NCBI GenBank assembly: GCA_016935315.1
Contig: JAFGRD010000046.1
Span: 41,285 to 105,284 of the forward strand
DNA length: 64,000 bases
Origin: Pirellulales bacterium
GTDB lineage: Bacteria > Planctomycetota > Planctomycetia > Pirellulales > Thermoguttaceae
Direction: 5' to 3'
Shown here: in pieces, positions 17,143 to 25,923 of the stretch
Numbering within the stretch: position 1 is the first letter of the stretch
How the letters are laid out: the number at the start of each line of letters is the position of its first letter
Notes under the pieces: generated by a model
Databases searched by the model: none
Seen by the model: the letters and a program-made list of their open reading frames with translations, nothing else
Told to the model about the DNA's origin: nothing
Position numbers and translations under genes: made by a program

Positions 17143-18642
17143 TCAGAACCGAAGCTCCAGACCGGCGTTGATTCCCTGTGCCCAGAAATCGGCGTACTGG
17201 AAGTCGAAGCTGGGCCGCGATGCTCCGACCAGTTGGCCCGGCGGAATCTGCGTCGGATTGATCCCCCGATCCATCTGATCGCCGGCTCGGGCGACGTCGG
17301 CCCAATAGAGGAAATCGTAGCCCAAGTACGCCCGCAGATGGCTGTTCAGCTCGTATCCGATCTCCAGCCCGAATTGCGGAATCACCACGAATTCGCTCTG
17401 GACGAACGTGTCCATGTTCGTCGGCTGCGCCATCAGACCGCCGCTGTAGCCCGCCGTGGCGGCGCCGGGCGTGGTGATCGTGCTGGAGCCGCCGATCCGC
17501 ACGACCCGACGATTGCTCCCCAGCCCCATCTTGCCCTGCAGATTCATCGTCCAGCGGCCGCGCTGGAACTGGGCAATCAGGCCGAATTCGCCGCCGCTGA
17601 ACTCATTGGTCGCACGAAACGTGTCGTCGACCACCGACGTCGTTCCCGTCGTCCCCAGGGCCGAAGTGGTCAACGTGCGGATTTCGCGAAGCGTCAGCCG
17701 GTCGGCCAGGCGATAGTAGCGATAGCCGCTGATCAAGTCCAAGCGAAAACGCAGGCCGTCGTCCAGCGAGCACGGGCCGCCGTAGCACCCCGTCGTGCAG
17801 GACATGCAGTCGTCTGCGCACGAAAACGGTTCGTGGCTCCAAAGGTAACGACGGATGCGAATCCCGGCCGATTCAAAGTAGTCGGACGTGCCGGCCTGGA
17901 TCTGGCCGACGGCTTGATCCGGATAGGCGACGACGCGGGAACTCTCGCGGAGCGTGGTGACGTCGTAGTACGGCCGGGCGAAGACGGGATCGCCGAGGGA
18001 GAAACCGCTGAAACCGCTGGTGTTCTGCCCCAGATCGAAGTAGTCGCCCTCGAGGGCGCAGATGTTGCAGGCGTCCAGCCAGTAGCCCATCGACAGCCTA
18101 GCACTGGAACGCCCGCCCTGGTGAACCGGCGAGTTGCCGAACAAGGTCTCCGTGTTCGTCTCGCCCCAAACGCCCGGCGGATAGCCCACAGGACTGCTGG
18201 TCAGCAGGGGCGGCAATCGCATCCCCCGAGTCCACCACATCACGTAGTCGGCCCGAATCCAGAACTCGCCCGTTTGGGCGAAGCACGACTGCGTGCAATC
18301 GCAGCAGACTTCTTCATCACAGCCGTCGTATTCGTCGTACTGGTACTGTGACGCACCGCTGGGGCTGAGCAGATCCAGACAGTCGCTCTGCTCGTGCTCG
18401 CTCGCCGAGGACTTCAACTGGAACGATTCGAGTTCAGCCGACGGCTTCGGCAGCTCTTCGGGCGTCGCCTCCTCTTCGAGAATCTCCGGCGGCCGCACAT
18501 CGAACACCGGCTGGTCCTCGACGATTTCCGGCGGTTGAACGTCGTACAAAGGATCGCCGGCGTCGTCCTGTGCCAACACCACAGTGCCCCAGCAGACCAG
18601 CGAGACTGCCAACGTCAGAACAACAAGAATACGATTGGGCAT
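17143..18642 (-). CDS. BBP7-family outer-membrane beta-barrel protein
   Basis: A 499-residue protein with a cleavable signal peptide (residues 1-25, LVVLTLAVSLVCWG, ending VLAQD) and an acidic Pro/Glu-rich spacer with a near-repeat (DVQPPEIVEDQPVF, DVRPPEILEEEA). The region from about residue 120 to the end matches the planctomycete BBP7 porin-like family: FWIRADYVMWWTRG, SARLSMGYWLD, GDYFDLG, GIRIRRYLW, LDLISGYRYYRL, GGEFGLIAQ and a C-terminal ELRF strand. A Cys-rich stretch (CDEEVCCDCTQSC) precedes the barrel and a second one lies near residue 270. ATG at 18642 follows a GGGGAGGGGGG purine run. BBP7 proteins are abundant in planctomycete genomes and assumed to be outer-membrane components. 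Confidence 0.88.
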   Translation of the reverse strand: MPNRILVVLTLAVSLVCWGTVVLAQDDAGDPLYDVQPPEIVEDQPVFDVRPPEILEEEATPEELPKPSAELESFQLKSSASEHEQSDCLDLLSPSGASQYQYDEYDGCDEEVCCDCTQSCFAQTGEFWIRADYVMWWTRGMRLPPLLTSSPVGYPPGVWGETNTETLFGNSPVHQGGRSSARLSMGYWLDACNICALEGDYFDLGQNTSGFSGFSLGDPVFARPYYDVTTLRESSRVVAYPDQAVGQIQAGTSDYFESAGIRIRRYLWSHEPFSCADDCMSCTTGCYGGPCSLDDGLRFRLDLISGYRYYRLADRLTLREIRTLTTSALGTTGTTSVVDDTFRATNEFSGGEFGLIAQFQRGRWTMNLQGKMGLGSNRRVVRIGGSSTITTPGAATAGYSGGLMAQPTNMDTFVQSEFVVIPQFGLEIGYELNSHLRAYLGYDFLYWADVARAGDQMDRGINPTQIPPGQLVGASRPSFDFQYADFWAQGINAGLELRF

Positions 18643-19077
18643 GGTCCCCCCTCCCCTTTGCGGCTACCGAGCAACTGGCGAGTTTGTCGGTCGCGGAAAA
18701 TGTAGCGGTTATTCCTCTTGTATCGGATCGGCTGTTCTTGCAGGCATCATTAGCGCCGATTGGGTTTCTGGACCCTTCTTTTAGGGGGATCTCGCCGCCG
18801 ACAGCCTCTGCCGCCGGGAAACGGCCACCCGATCTTCTGTACGCAACATGCTTTCCAGCAAAGAGTTAGAATGAGTGAATCGACGCTCGCAATCGACCAG
18901 CTCCCACGGCGGTCACCGCCAGTGTTCTCCATTGACAGGCATTACGGAAGCGGACATAATCCGCCGTCTTGTCTCCAGGCAGCCTTCGGCGTTCCCGTTT
19001 CACCCCTGTCGAGGCACCGAAGGTCTTTCCTACGCTGCTGTTGCGGCGATTTCCCCTTTCAGGCAACCCGGCCCGAC
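18643..19077. other. Divergent intergenic region between two outer-membrane protein genes
   Basis: About 435 bases. The plus-strand frame is open here, but its residues lack any recognisable protein character before ATG 19078. No strong sigma-70 hexamer pair was found in either direction. Confidence 0.4.
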
Positions 19078-19953
19078 ATGACCCGCGGCAACGTCCTTCC
19101 CGTCGCATGGCTCTTGCTGGCCGCCTCGATCGGCCGGCTGGCCGTACCGGCTTCCGGTCAAGAGCCGATGGCCGGGTTGTACGAGCACGAGACGATCTCG
19201 CATGGTCCGCAGAGTGAAGCCGGCTGCTGCTCACAGTGTGGCATGCCCTACGAGGAGCTCGGCCCGGGCGGGCACCTCGAATGCCTGCACCCGAACTGCT
19301 GGCTGCCCGGGTTTGGCGAGGGCCCCATGCCGCGCCACGGCGACCTCGGACGCCCGTTGCAGCGGGAGAGCTGGCTCTTCCGCCCGTTCAGCGCTGGCTG
19401 GTTCATGGGCATGATGCAGGGCAGCCCGCTGATCGACGACTGGGTCGGCCAACAACAGGGCTATGTGGGTGGATACCGGTTCGGCTGGGACCAGAGCTAC
19501 TACTGGGGCGGGGAGATGCGGTTCGCCTTCGCGTCGGTCGAGTTGTATGACAGTCCTCGGGCGATAGCGGCCGGGCCCTCCGAGCGTTTCAATGTCCGCC
19601 GCGATGTCGATTTGACCCATTGGGATCTTGATCTGCTGTACTACCCATGGGGCGACACGCAGTGGCGGCCCTATTTCATGGTAGGCCTGGGGACGGCCCG
19701 GGTGATCTTCATCGACCGACTCTCTCACCGCTACGATTCGGCCGTGTTCGCCATGCCGTTGGCGATGGGCGTGAAGTATCGCTGCAACGACTGGCTGGCG
19801 TTGCGATTCGAGTTGACCGACAACATGGCCTTCAGTGGCGGCGGGGGCTTCAACACGTTGCACAGTCTTTCCCTTACCGGTGGCGTCGAGGTCCGTTTCG
19901 GCGGCGCCCGGAAGGCCTACTGGCCGTGGAATCCCGGACGCCATTACTGGTAG
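19078..19953 (+). CDS. Outer-membrane beta-barrel protein
   Basis: A 291-residue protein with a signal peptide (PVAWLLLAASIGRLAVPASGQ). An N-terminal Cys-rich segment (CCSQCGMPYEELG, ECLHPNCW) is followed by an OmpA/OmpW-like eight-strand barrel from about residue 100: GYVGGYRFGWDQS, WGGEMRFAFASVEL, LTHWDLDLLYYPWG, RPYFMVGLGTA, PLAMGVKYRCNDWLALRFELTDN and LTGGVEVRFGG. The frame is open upstream to 18760, but ATG 19078 begins directly with the signal peptide. The barrel type is common in planctomycetes; ligand and role are unknown. The Cys pairs are unusual in a small barrel. Confidence 0.78.
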   Translation: MTRGNVLPVAWLLLAASIGRLAVPASGQEPMAGLYEHETISHGPQSEAGCCSQCGMPYEELGPGGHLECLHPNCWLPGFGEGPMPRHGDLGRPLQRESWLFRPFSAGWFMGMMQGSPLIDDWVGQQQGYVGGYRFGWDQSYYWGGEMRFAFASVELYDSPRAIAAGPSERFNVRRDVDLTHWDLDLLYYPWGDTQWRPYFMVGLGTARVIFIDRLSHRYDSAVFAMPLAMGVKYRCNDWLALRFELTDNMAFSGGGGFNTLHSLSLTGGVEVRFGGARKAYWPWNPGRHYW

Positions 19954-20175
19954 ACCCTCCCCGCGCCGCAGGTGGCTGAAGTGTTGCGGCAATTCGCAAG
20001 GGTCTCCACTCGTCGGGTTCCTGCCCGGGGGCCGGTGGGCGCTGCCAGCGTAGTTCCTGCTGCCTGGTCCCTTGCGCCAAGCAGGACCGAGACACCTGCA
20101 CAACTCCCAAGAGGGGGTATCGTTGGTGGAAGACCCCGGCAGGAGGAAGGAGAATCCGCGACAACCTGGCCGCGG

Positions 20176-20195
20176 GGTGACAACCAGTTGTCACC
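20176..20195. promoter_or_regulatory. Perfect operator-like dyad upstream of the LuxR-type regulator
   Basis: A 20-base dyad GGTGACAAC-CA-GTTGTCACC with 9-bp perfect arms, ending 24 bases before the ATG at 20220. Position and symmetry fit a binding site for a dimeric HTH protein, possibly the regulator itself. Inferred from symmetry only. Confidence 0.5.
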
Positions 20196-20219
20196 GTCGA
20201 TTTGTACACTATCCCCGCC

Positions 20220-20897
20220 ATGCATGCCCCCCATGTCGAGACACCCGAGCTACGGCTGTTGATCATCGACGACCGGCGTTTGATTCGCGAGGGCCTTCTG
20301 GCGCTGTTCGCGGCATCCGACGGATTTCTGGCACTGCCCGGCGGGTTTGCGGAAATGGTCTGGCTCTGCAAGCGTTTCACCCCCGATCTGGCTTTGATGG
20401 GCATCAGCGTGCCGGAGCGGATCTCGCTTCAGACGGCCCGGTCGGTTCTGAGCCTCGGCACGCCGCCTCGGGTGGTATTTCTCGACGACGCGGTCCATCC
20501 GACCCACGTCTGGGCGGCGCGGGCGTTGGGTGCCGACGGCTACTGGACGATGTCGGCGTCGTTTCTGCAGCTTGCCGAAGGGGTCCGCACGGCCGTTGCG
20601 GGTCGGCCTTCGTTTTGCCCGGCCGCCCGACGGCATCTGCGCGTGGTGTCCAACGGCCGCGCACTGCCCCCGCCGCCGGTTCGCGCCAGCCGGCTGTCGC
20701 AGCTTACCCGGCGAGAGACCGAGGTGCTGATCTTGTTGGCGCAAGGCCTGCGGGTTCGGGAGTGTGCCCAGCGACTGAATCTGGCCTACAGCACGGTCGA
20801 CAACCACAAGTCGCGATTGATGCGAAAGCTGGGCATCGATCGTGTTGCCGACCTGGTTCGCCTGGCGATTCGCGAGGGGCTCGTCGACGAGCAGTAG
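20220..20897 (+). CDS. LuxR/NarL-type response regulator with degenerate receiver
   Basis: A 225-residue regulator. Receiver domain: residues 12-130. The acidic pair is present (IIDDRR, Asp17/Asp18), but the phosphoacceptor position is Gly61 (LALMGIS where active homologues have LMDIS), and the conserved lysine position is Met111 (GYWTMSAS instead of GYLLKDAS). Phosphorylation-dependent switching is therefore unlikely. The C-terminal NarL/LuxR HTH (158-222) is intact: LTRRETEVLILLAQGL, TVDNHKSRLMRKLG. ATG 20220 was chosen over TTG 20202. A perfect palindrome sits 24 bases upstream and a strong terminator follows. No kinase gene is adjacent, consistent with an orphan, atypical regulator. Confidence 0.88.
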   Translation: MHAPHVETPELRLLIIDDRRLIREGLLALFAASDGFLALPGGFAEMVWLCKRFTPDLALMGISVPERISLQTARSVLSLGTPPRVVFLDDAVHPTHVWAARALGADGYWTMSASFLQLAEGVRTAVAGRPSFCPAARRHLRVVSNGRALPPPPVRASRLSQLTRRETEVLILLAQGLRVRECAQRLNLAYSTVDNHKSRLMRKLGIDRVADLVRLAIREGLVDEQ

Positions 20898-20930
20898 CAC
20901 GGTCGGTTGCCTGGGAATCTCACCCAATGC

Positions 20931-20962
20931 AAACGGCACCGACCTTGCGGTCGGTGCCGTTT
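20931..20962. terminator. Strong bidirectional terminator
   Basis: Perfect 14-bp stem AAACGGCACCGACC / GGTCGGTGCCGTTT with a 4-base TTGC loop, between the LuxR gene (plus, ends 20897) and the LEPR protein gene (minus, ends 20982). A/T-rich ends on both arms would let it serve both converging genes. Confidence 0.85.
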
Positions 20963-20981
20963 TGTTCTCGCGGGCGGCCGT

Positions 20982-23900
20982 CTACAGGATTGCCAGCAGC
21001 GCGTCGATTTCCGTCGCGCCCGGCTGGCGACGAACGCCCGTTTTCAGCGTGGCGCCCATCAGTCCCTCGATGGTAGAGTCCAGGTCGTCCAGGCCGTAGA
21101 CGTGCCCTAACTCGTGAGACACGACCGTCAACAGGTCGATCCGATCGACGGCGTCGGACCGGGCCTCGGCCGCGCCGAACTCCTCGTCCGTCCCGGGCGT
21201 GGGGTCGACGAACCAGCCGTGCCCGGCCGCGTCGCGGTCGAGGTAGATCGTATCGGATTCGGCCAGGCCAAGTAGCGCGCCGGGCAGATCGGCAATCACG
21301 AAATCGATGGCGCTGAGCCCCGTATTGATCCCGGCGCGCTGCCAACGGGCAAGGGCTTCGGCAACGGTTACTTGCAGGTCAGCCTGGCTGAGCCCGGCAT
21401 CTGAACCGCTCGGCGCCTGGCCCTCGGCGGCCGACAAGGCGGCCACGCCCGGCGCCGTCCAATTACCGAGGATCGGCTGCGTACCGGCCTGGACCGGACC
21501 GGAGATGAACTTATAGTCGGCACGGCCGGTGGTGATCGAGTCTCGGAGGAAGTACTGGGCCGTGGCGGGGTTGTAGAGGGCCACGGTATCGTGGCCGTCC
21601 CCGTTCCAGTCGCCTGCCGTCGGTTTCCAGCCGGCACTTGCCGGGCCGTAGAGGAAGGCATGGTCGGCCCAGCCGCCGCTGTGCGATTCTCTGAGATAGA
21701 AGCACGACGTGGCCGGGTCATAGAAACCCACCGTATCGGTCCCGTCGCCGTTCCAATCGCCGGTGATCGGCTGCCACCCGGAATTAGCCGGTCCGAAAGT
21801 GAACGCCTGATTGGCCCATCCGGCATTGTTGGCGTTCCGCAGGAAGAACACGGAATTGGCGGGATTGTAGAGTCCGATCGTATCCGTGCCGTCTCCGTCC
21901 CAATCGCCGACGATCGGCTGCCATCCGCCGCTGGGCGGCCCGAAGGCGAAGGTGTAATCGGCCCAGCCTTCGCTGTGCGAATTCCGCAGATGGAAGCAGG
22001 AGTGGACCGGATCGTAGAGGCCCGGCGTCTCGGTGCCGTCCCCGTTCCAATCGCCGACGAGAGCCACCCAGGTGTAGTTGGGCGGTCCGTAGCGGTAGGT
22101 GGATTCCGCTTCGACGCCCACGGTAATGGAGTTCTTCACGATGAATTGGCCGCTGCTGGGAGAGTAGCGACCGACCGCTCCCCGCGGGATCACCGTGATC
22201 GAGACCTCTTCGGAGACCGTCGCCGCCGAGTCGTTGTCATAGGCCTTGGCCGTCAGGACACTGTCGCCGATCTTGGCTTTCGACCAGACGTAGCTGAATC
22301 CGTTGCCCGGCGTATCGTCAACATGCAACAGTTTGCCGTCGCGATAGAAGGCGACCTCGGTCACTTGGCCGTCGGCGTCGCTGGCGCCGGCGGTGATCAG
22401 CACGTCGGCCGGGCTGGCGAAATCCTGGCCCGTCGAAGGACTGCTGAGCACCACGCTCGGCGAAGCATTTTCCACGGTCACGCTAACGGTGGCCTGGTTG
22501 GAGGTCGCGCCATCGTCGTCCTTGACCGTGTACCGGAACGTATCGACGCCGAGATAGCTCCCGTCGGGTGTGTATCGAATCGTGCCGTTAACGTTGACCA
22601 CCACGCTGCCATGGGCGGGCCCGGAGGCAATGGCGAGCGTCGAGGCAGCGATCGTGCCGTCCGGGTCGCTGTCGTTGGACACGACGTTGATCGTGACGGA
22701 CTGGCTTCGTGTCGTGGTTGCCTGATCATTGCCGGCCGAGGGCGCCGTGTTGGTGCCCTCCTGGACGGTCACGCTGACGGTGGCGGCGTTGGAGGTCGCC
22801 CCGTCGTCGTCCTGGACCGTGTACTGGAAGGCATCCGAACCCGAGTAGCCGGTGGTCGGCGTGTAGCGGATCGTTCCGTCCGGATTGACCACGACGGCGC
22901 CGTGGGCCGGCCCCGACACGATCGTCACCGTGGATGCAATGATCGTGCCGTCCGCATCGCTGTCGTTGGCCAGGACGGTTACGGTCACGGCCTGGTTGAT
23001 GTTAGTGGTTGCCTGGTCGTCGGCGGCCGTGGGCGCGACATTCGCAGCTTGGACGGTGACGCTGACGGTGGCCGTGTTGGAGGTCGCCCCGTCGTCGTCT
23101 TGAACCGTGTACTGGAAGGAGTCGGCGCCCGAGTAGCCGGTGGTCGGCGTGTAGCGGATCGTTCCGTCCGGGTTGACCGCGGTCGTGCCATGGGCCGGCC
23201 CAGACACGACGGCCACGGTAGAGGCATTGATTGTGCCGTCCGCATCGCTGTCGTTGGACAGGACGTTGGCGGTAACCGCCTGATTCTGGCTGGTAGTCGT
23301 CTGGTCGTTGGCGGCGGTGGGAGGAGTATTCGATCCCTGGACCGTGACGGTTACCGTGGCCGTGTCGTTGCTGCCGGCCGTCCCGTCGTTGACCGTGTAG
23401 CTGAACGTCTCGGTGCCGGAGAAACCGGCCTGAGGCGTGTATCGGATGCTGGTGCCGCTGATGTTGGTGATCGTGCCGCCAGCCGAGCCGGTCCCGACGG
23501 CGATGATCTGGAGCGTCTCTCCGGTGTCGGGGGCCGTGGTGTCGTTCGCCAGCACGTTGAACGAGTGGTTGCTGGTGTTGGCGGCCACGGTGTACGCGTC
23601 GTTGTTGGCGGTCGGCGCGTGGTTGGCTCCCGGGTTCCACGCATCCGCTCCGATCCCGTCGAACACCGGGTTTGCGGATTGGATGCTCATCGTGGAAGAG
23701 GTGAGGCTGTCGAGCTGCGGGTCGACCCCATAGACGCCGTTGGTCTCATTGGTGGCCAGAATGCCGGCAGGCGTGTAAATGTAGATATCGCTGGCCGCGA
23801 GTCCCCTATCGAGGTGAAACCAGGCATTGTGGTCGAAGGTGAACGTCTCGGGATACGCACCGTCGTTGCTTTGGGCAACATCGTTAAGGCGCGTGTTCAC

Positions 23901-25073
23901 GAAGACAAAAAGGTTGTTGGAGATCACTCCATCACGGGCACCAAGGATCGGAGGATCGGCATACTTGAGGATTTCTATTACGTTATCCCCCCAGCCCATT
24001 TCTGCCGTAACCGTGTTGTAGTGGAACTGGCATCCCTTGGAGCTAGCCCAGAGAATGCCGATGCCTTGGTTCCCTTTGCAGACGAATCGGTTCCCGGCTA
24101 CTTCGATGTCGGTGGCCTCGTAGTCCAGAACGGTGCCGCCAGGTAGTGTGCTACCTACCGGATCTCTGAAGTACTGCTGCCCCGAAGTGCCTCCGATCCG
24201 AACGGCCTTCTGGCCAGCTTCGTAGAAGAAGTTGCCCTGGACTGAGATGTGGTTGCTGCCTCCCTTCATTCCCACGCCAGTACCACCTTGGTTTCCGGCA
24301 AACACGCTGCCTTCGATCACGCCGTACTGGCATCCGAGGGAGTCAATTGCCGATTCGGCATTTGACCATCTTTCAAAGTGGCAATTGCGCACGGTGAAGT
24401 AATCTGTGTGGAGCATTTTCAGGCAGTCGGGGCTACCCCACAGCCCTCCGATGTCCCGAAAAACAACATTCTCCACGACAATATGATGACTGGGACTCAG
24501 CGCATCGAAAGCCGGTATGCTCTCATCACCAGCATTGAGGAACATCCCGTTGTCGTGCTCAATGTCGCGGATGACGAGATTGGATAGGGTCAGGTGACTG
24601 CTCTGCTCGACCCACCAACCCCACTCGCCGGTGAACACCGGAGGATTGTCCGGATCAGTGCCCTGGATGGCAATGGGAGCCTCTTCGGTACCATGGATAT
24701 GGTCGGCGTGCCATCTGCCGCTGACACTCTGGTATTCGCCCGGACTAATCAGAATCGTCGTTCCTGGTTGAATGTTGCTCCCCAACGCCAAGGCATTCCG
24801 GAGCTCGGTGGCATTGTTGACAACGATCGTCGGGCCGTCGAGCGTTCCCGCCGTGTCGACCGGTGCCTCGATCCCGCCTTCCTCCCCGGCTGCGATCGGC
24901 GCGATCAGCGCCGCTTCGGCGTCGTAGTCGCTCTGCGGTGGCAGGCCGTCTGCCGAGAGCAGCGTGCGTGTCTCCAACTCCTGATAGCCCTTCGACAGCG
25001 GGCGATTGGCCAGCGAGTTGCGAGAGGACCGGCCGTCGTCGGGCCACACTCGAAAGCGTCCCAGTTTAATCAT
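20982..25073 (-). CDS. Giant surface protein: LEPR-XLL motif, beta-helix, cadherin-like repeats, FG-GAP-like repeats, matrixin-like metallopeptidase
   Basis: A 1363-residue secreted protein. The LEPR-XLL-type motif LETRTLLSA is at residues 33-41. A right-handed parallel beta-helix (about 80-475) follows, then four cadherin-like/Big_9 repeats (about 482-868; GTIRYTPTTGYSG, FQYTVQDDDGATS), an Ig-like domain (868-960), about five FG-GAP-like repeats of about 49 residues (GDWNGDGTDT, 990-1208) and a C-terminal metzincin with HELGHVYGLDD near residue 1320 (zinc-binding HExxHxxGxxD). ATG 25073 has GAGGAG upstream. A second in-frame ATG at 25217, also with AAGGAG 7 bases away, would add a hydrophobic N-terminal segment. 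The beta-helix is nearly duplicated in the next gene. Likely cell-surface located; substrate unknown. Confidence 0.88.
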   Translation of the reverse strand: MIKLGRFRVWPDDGRSSRNSLANRPLSKGYQELETRTLLSADGLPPQSDYDAEAALIAPIAAGEEGGIEAPVDTAGTLDGPTIVVNNATELRNALALGSNIQPGTTILISPGEYQSVSGRWHADHIHGTEEAPIAIQGTDPDNPPVFTGEWGWWVEQSSHLTLSNLVIRDIEHDNGMFLNAGDESIPAFDALSPSHHIVVENVVFRDIGGLWGSPDCLKMLHTDYFTVRNCHFERWSNAESAIDSLGCQYGVIEGSVFAGNQGGTGVGMKGGSNHISVQGNFFYEAGQKAVRIGGTSGQQYFRDPVGSTLPGGTVLDYEATDIEVAGNRFVCKGNQGIGILWASSKGCQFHYNTVTAEMGWGDNVIEILKYADPPILGARDGVISNNLFVFVNTRLNDVAQSNDGAYPETFTFDHNAWFHLDRGLAASDIYIYTPAGILATNETNGVYGVDPQLDSLTSSTMSIQSANPVFDGIGADAWNPGANHAPTANNDAYTVAANTSNHSFNVLANDTTAPDTGETLQIIAVGTGSAGGTITNISGTSIRYTPQAGFSGTETFSYTVNDGTAGSNDTATVTVTVQGSNTPPTAANDQTTTSQNQAVTANVLSNDSDADGTINASTVAVVSGPAHGTTAVNPDGTIRYTPTTGYSGADSFQYTVQDDDGATSNTATVSVTVQAANVAPTAADDQATTNINQAVTVTVLANDSDADGTIIASTVTIVSGPAHGAVVVNPDGTIRYTPTTGYSGSDAFQYTVQDDDGATSNAATVSVTVQEGTNTAPSAGNDQATTTRSQSVTINVVSNDSDPDGTIAASTLAIASGPAHGSVVVNVNGTIRYTPDGSYLGVDTFRYTVKDDDGATSNQATVSVTVENASPSVVLSSPSTGQDFASPADVLITAGASDADGQVTEVAFYRDGKLLHVDDTPGNGFSYVWSKAKIGDSVLTAKAYDNDSAATVSEEVSITVIPRGAVGRYSPSSGQFIVKNSITVGVEAESTYRYGPPNYTWVALVGDWNGDGTETPGLYDPVHSCFHLRNSHSEGWADYTFAFGPPSGGWQPIVGDWDGDGTDTIGLYNPANSVFFLRNANNAGWANQAFTFGPANSGWQPITGDWNGDGTDTVGFYDPATSCFYLRESHSGGWADHAFLYGPASAGWKPTAGDWNGDGHDTVALYNPATAQYFLRDSITTGRADYKFISGPVQAGTQPILGNWTAPGVAALSAAEGQAPSGSDAGLSQADLQVTVAEALARWQRAGINTGLSAIDFVIADLPGALLGLAESDTIYLDRDAAGHGWFVDPTPGTDEEFGAAEARSDAVDRIDLLTVVSHELGHVYGLDDLDSTIEGLMGATLKTGVRRQPGATEIDALLAIL
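21450..22100 (-). repeat. Tandem FG-GAP-like coding repeats
   Basis: About five imperfect copies of a unit near 147 bases encoding GDWNGDGTDT-x-GLYDPATS followed by FxLRxSxxxGWAD. The acidic DWNGDG loops resemble calcium-binding FG-GAP/VCBS-type blades. Edges are approximate. Confidence 0.75.
22470..23630 (-). repeat. Tandem cadherin-like (Big_9) coding repeats
   Basis: Three closely related units of roughly 290 bases plus one diverged unit (23340-23630). Each encodes a domain starting near NxxPTAxxDQxTT and containing VLANDSDADGTI, GPAHG, PDGTIRYTP and FQYTVQDDDGATS. The strong similarity of neighbouring copies points to recent tandem amplification. Confidence 0.8.
23638..24832 (-). repeat. 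Beta-helix coding segment, copy 1
   Basis: A segment of about 1.2 kb aligning, almost without gaps, to 29292-30487. The encoded proteins share long identical runs such as YFTVRNCHFERWSNAESAID and GTGVGMKGGSNHISVQGN. Nucleotide identity is about 80% by eye. Similarity stops sharply after GIGADAW at the C-terminal edge. Confidence 0.85.
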
Positions 25074-25217
25074 AGTAGCACTCCTCTGTTCAGGATCTTC
25101 ACGAGATAGGCTGCCCCAGCCGAGCCAGCCACACAGCACGATCGCGGCACCGACAATGATCAACAGCCCGAACACCAGGCGTCTTGGAAGCAGACGGCTT
25201 CGCCGCAAACCATGCAT

Positions 25218-25923
25218 CTCCATACTCCTTGGGTTTGCCGCCCACCGCCCAACCGCGCCCGACGGCCGTTGCCTCGACGGCCGCATGGTGCGCAGGCGGA
25301 GGGGTGCTGGAAGGGCCGCCTCGCGTAAGCGAGAGGGTAGGGAAGGTAAGAGCGGAAGGAAGGACACTTGGAAGGGCAATCGGATCGCGGCGCCATGCCG
25401 TGCCTGGTGCCCACGCCTCGCCGACGGCGCATGATCTGCGGACCTCGACAGAACAGACGTATTCCACCCAACGGCGGAGCGTACGCTGTCTGTCAAGAGG
25501 CCGCGGCGTCAGACGCCGCAACCTGCTGTGTCTCCAAGTTGACATCACAGTTCGATCCCGTGGCAGCCTGGCGACCACACTATCGACGAAGCGTCGAGCC
25601 GATGGTGTGGCCCATGGCTTTGCGCCCCCACTTCACAATGGGTTTGCCCTTGTCATGGAAGAACATCCTTCGTCTGCACGCAGACGAGCACCGCCGGGAG
25701 ACGGCGAACACCGAAACGAAAAGCACCGCTGGAGATAAGCACGGCGACGTTGGCCATGGTAGTCACCTCGCCCGAACAGACAAGCTGCCTACAAAACAAA
25801 TCTAGCTTATCTCTTCGTCCTGCGCAGGCTTTTTGCCATAGGAGATGTGCAACACCGGTTGCCGACGCCAGGATCCCGCGCATAACCCCGGCAACCGCTA
25901 CCGTCGTGTCCGCAGCCCGCCTA
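25218..25923. other. Intergenic region upstream of the LEPR/metallopeptidase gene
   Basis: About 700 bases. A 17-base near-perfect palindrome GCGGCGTC-A-GACGCCGC lies at 25503-25519. On the minus strand a 34-codon frame starting at ATG 25757 (MANVAVLISS...) has a GAGGTG about 6 bases upstream but no recognisable homology, so I do not call it a gene. In-frame codons from 25217 to 25073 could be an N-terminal extension of the downstream protein. No clear promoter was found. Confidence 0.4.

Noticed and set aside
18760..19077. N-terminal extension of the outer-membrane barrel gene
   Set aside because: The open frame continues upstream, but a signal peptide starts right after ATG 19078 and the upstream residues are not protein-like.
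21591..24146. Very long open frame on the plus strand opposite the LEPR/metallopeptidase gene
   Set aside because: It mirrors the repeats of the minus-strand gene, has no recognisable domain or signal peptide, and reflects high GC with few stop codons.
25653..25757. 34-codon minus-strand frame with a Shine-Dalgarno-like GAGGTG
   Set aside because: Too short and without recognisable similarity; recorded only in the intergenic note.
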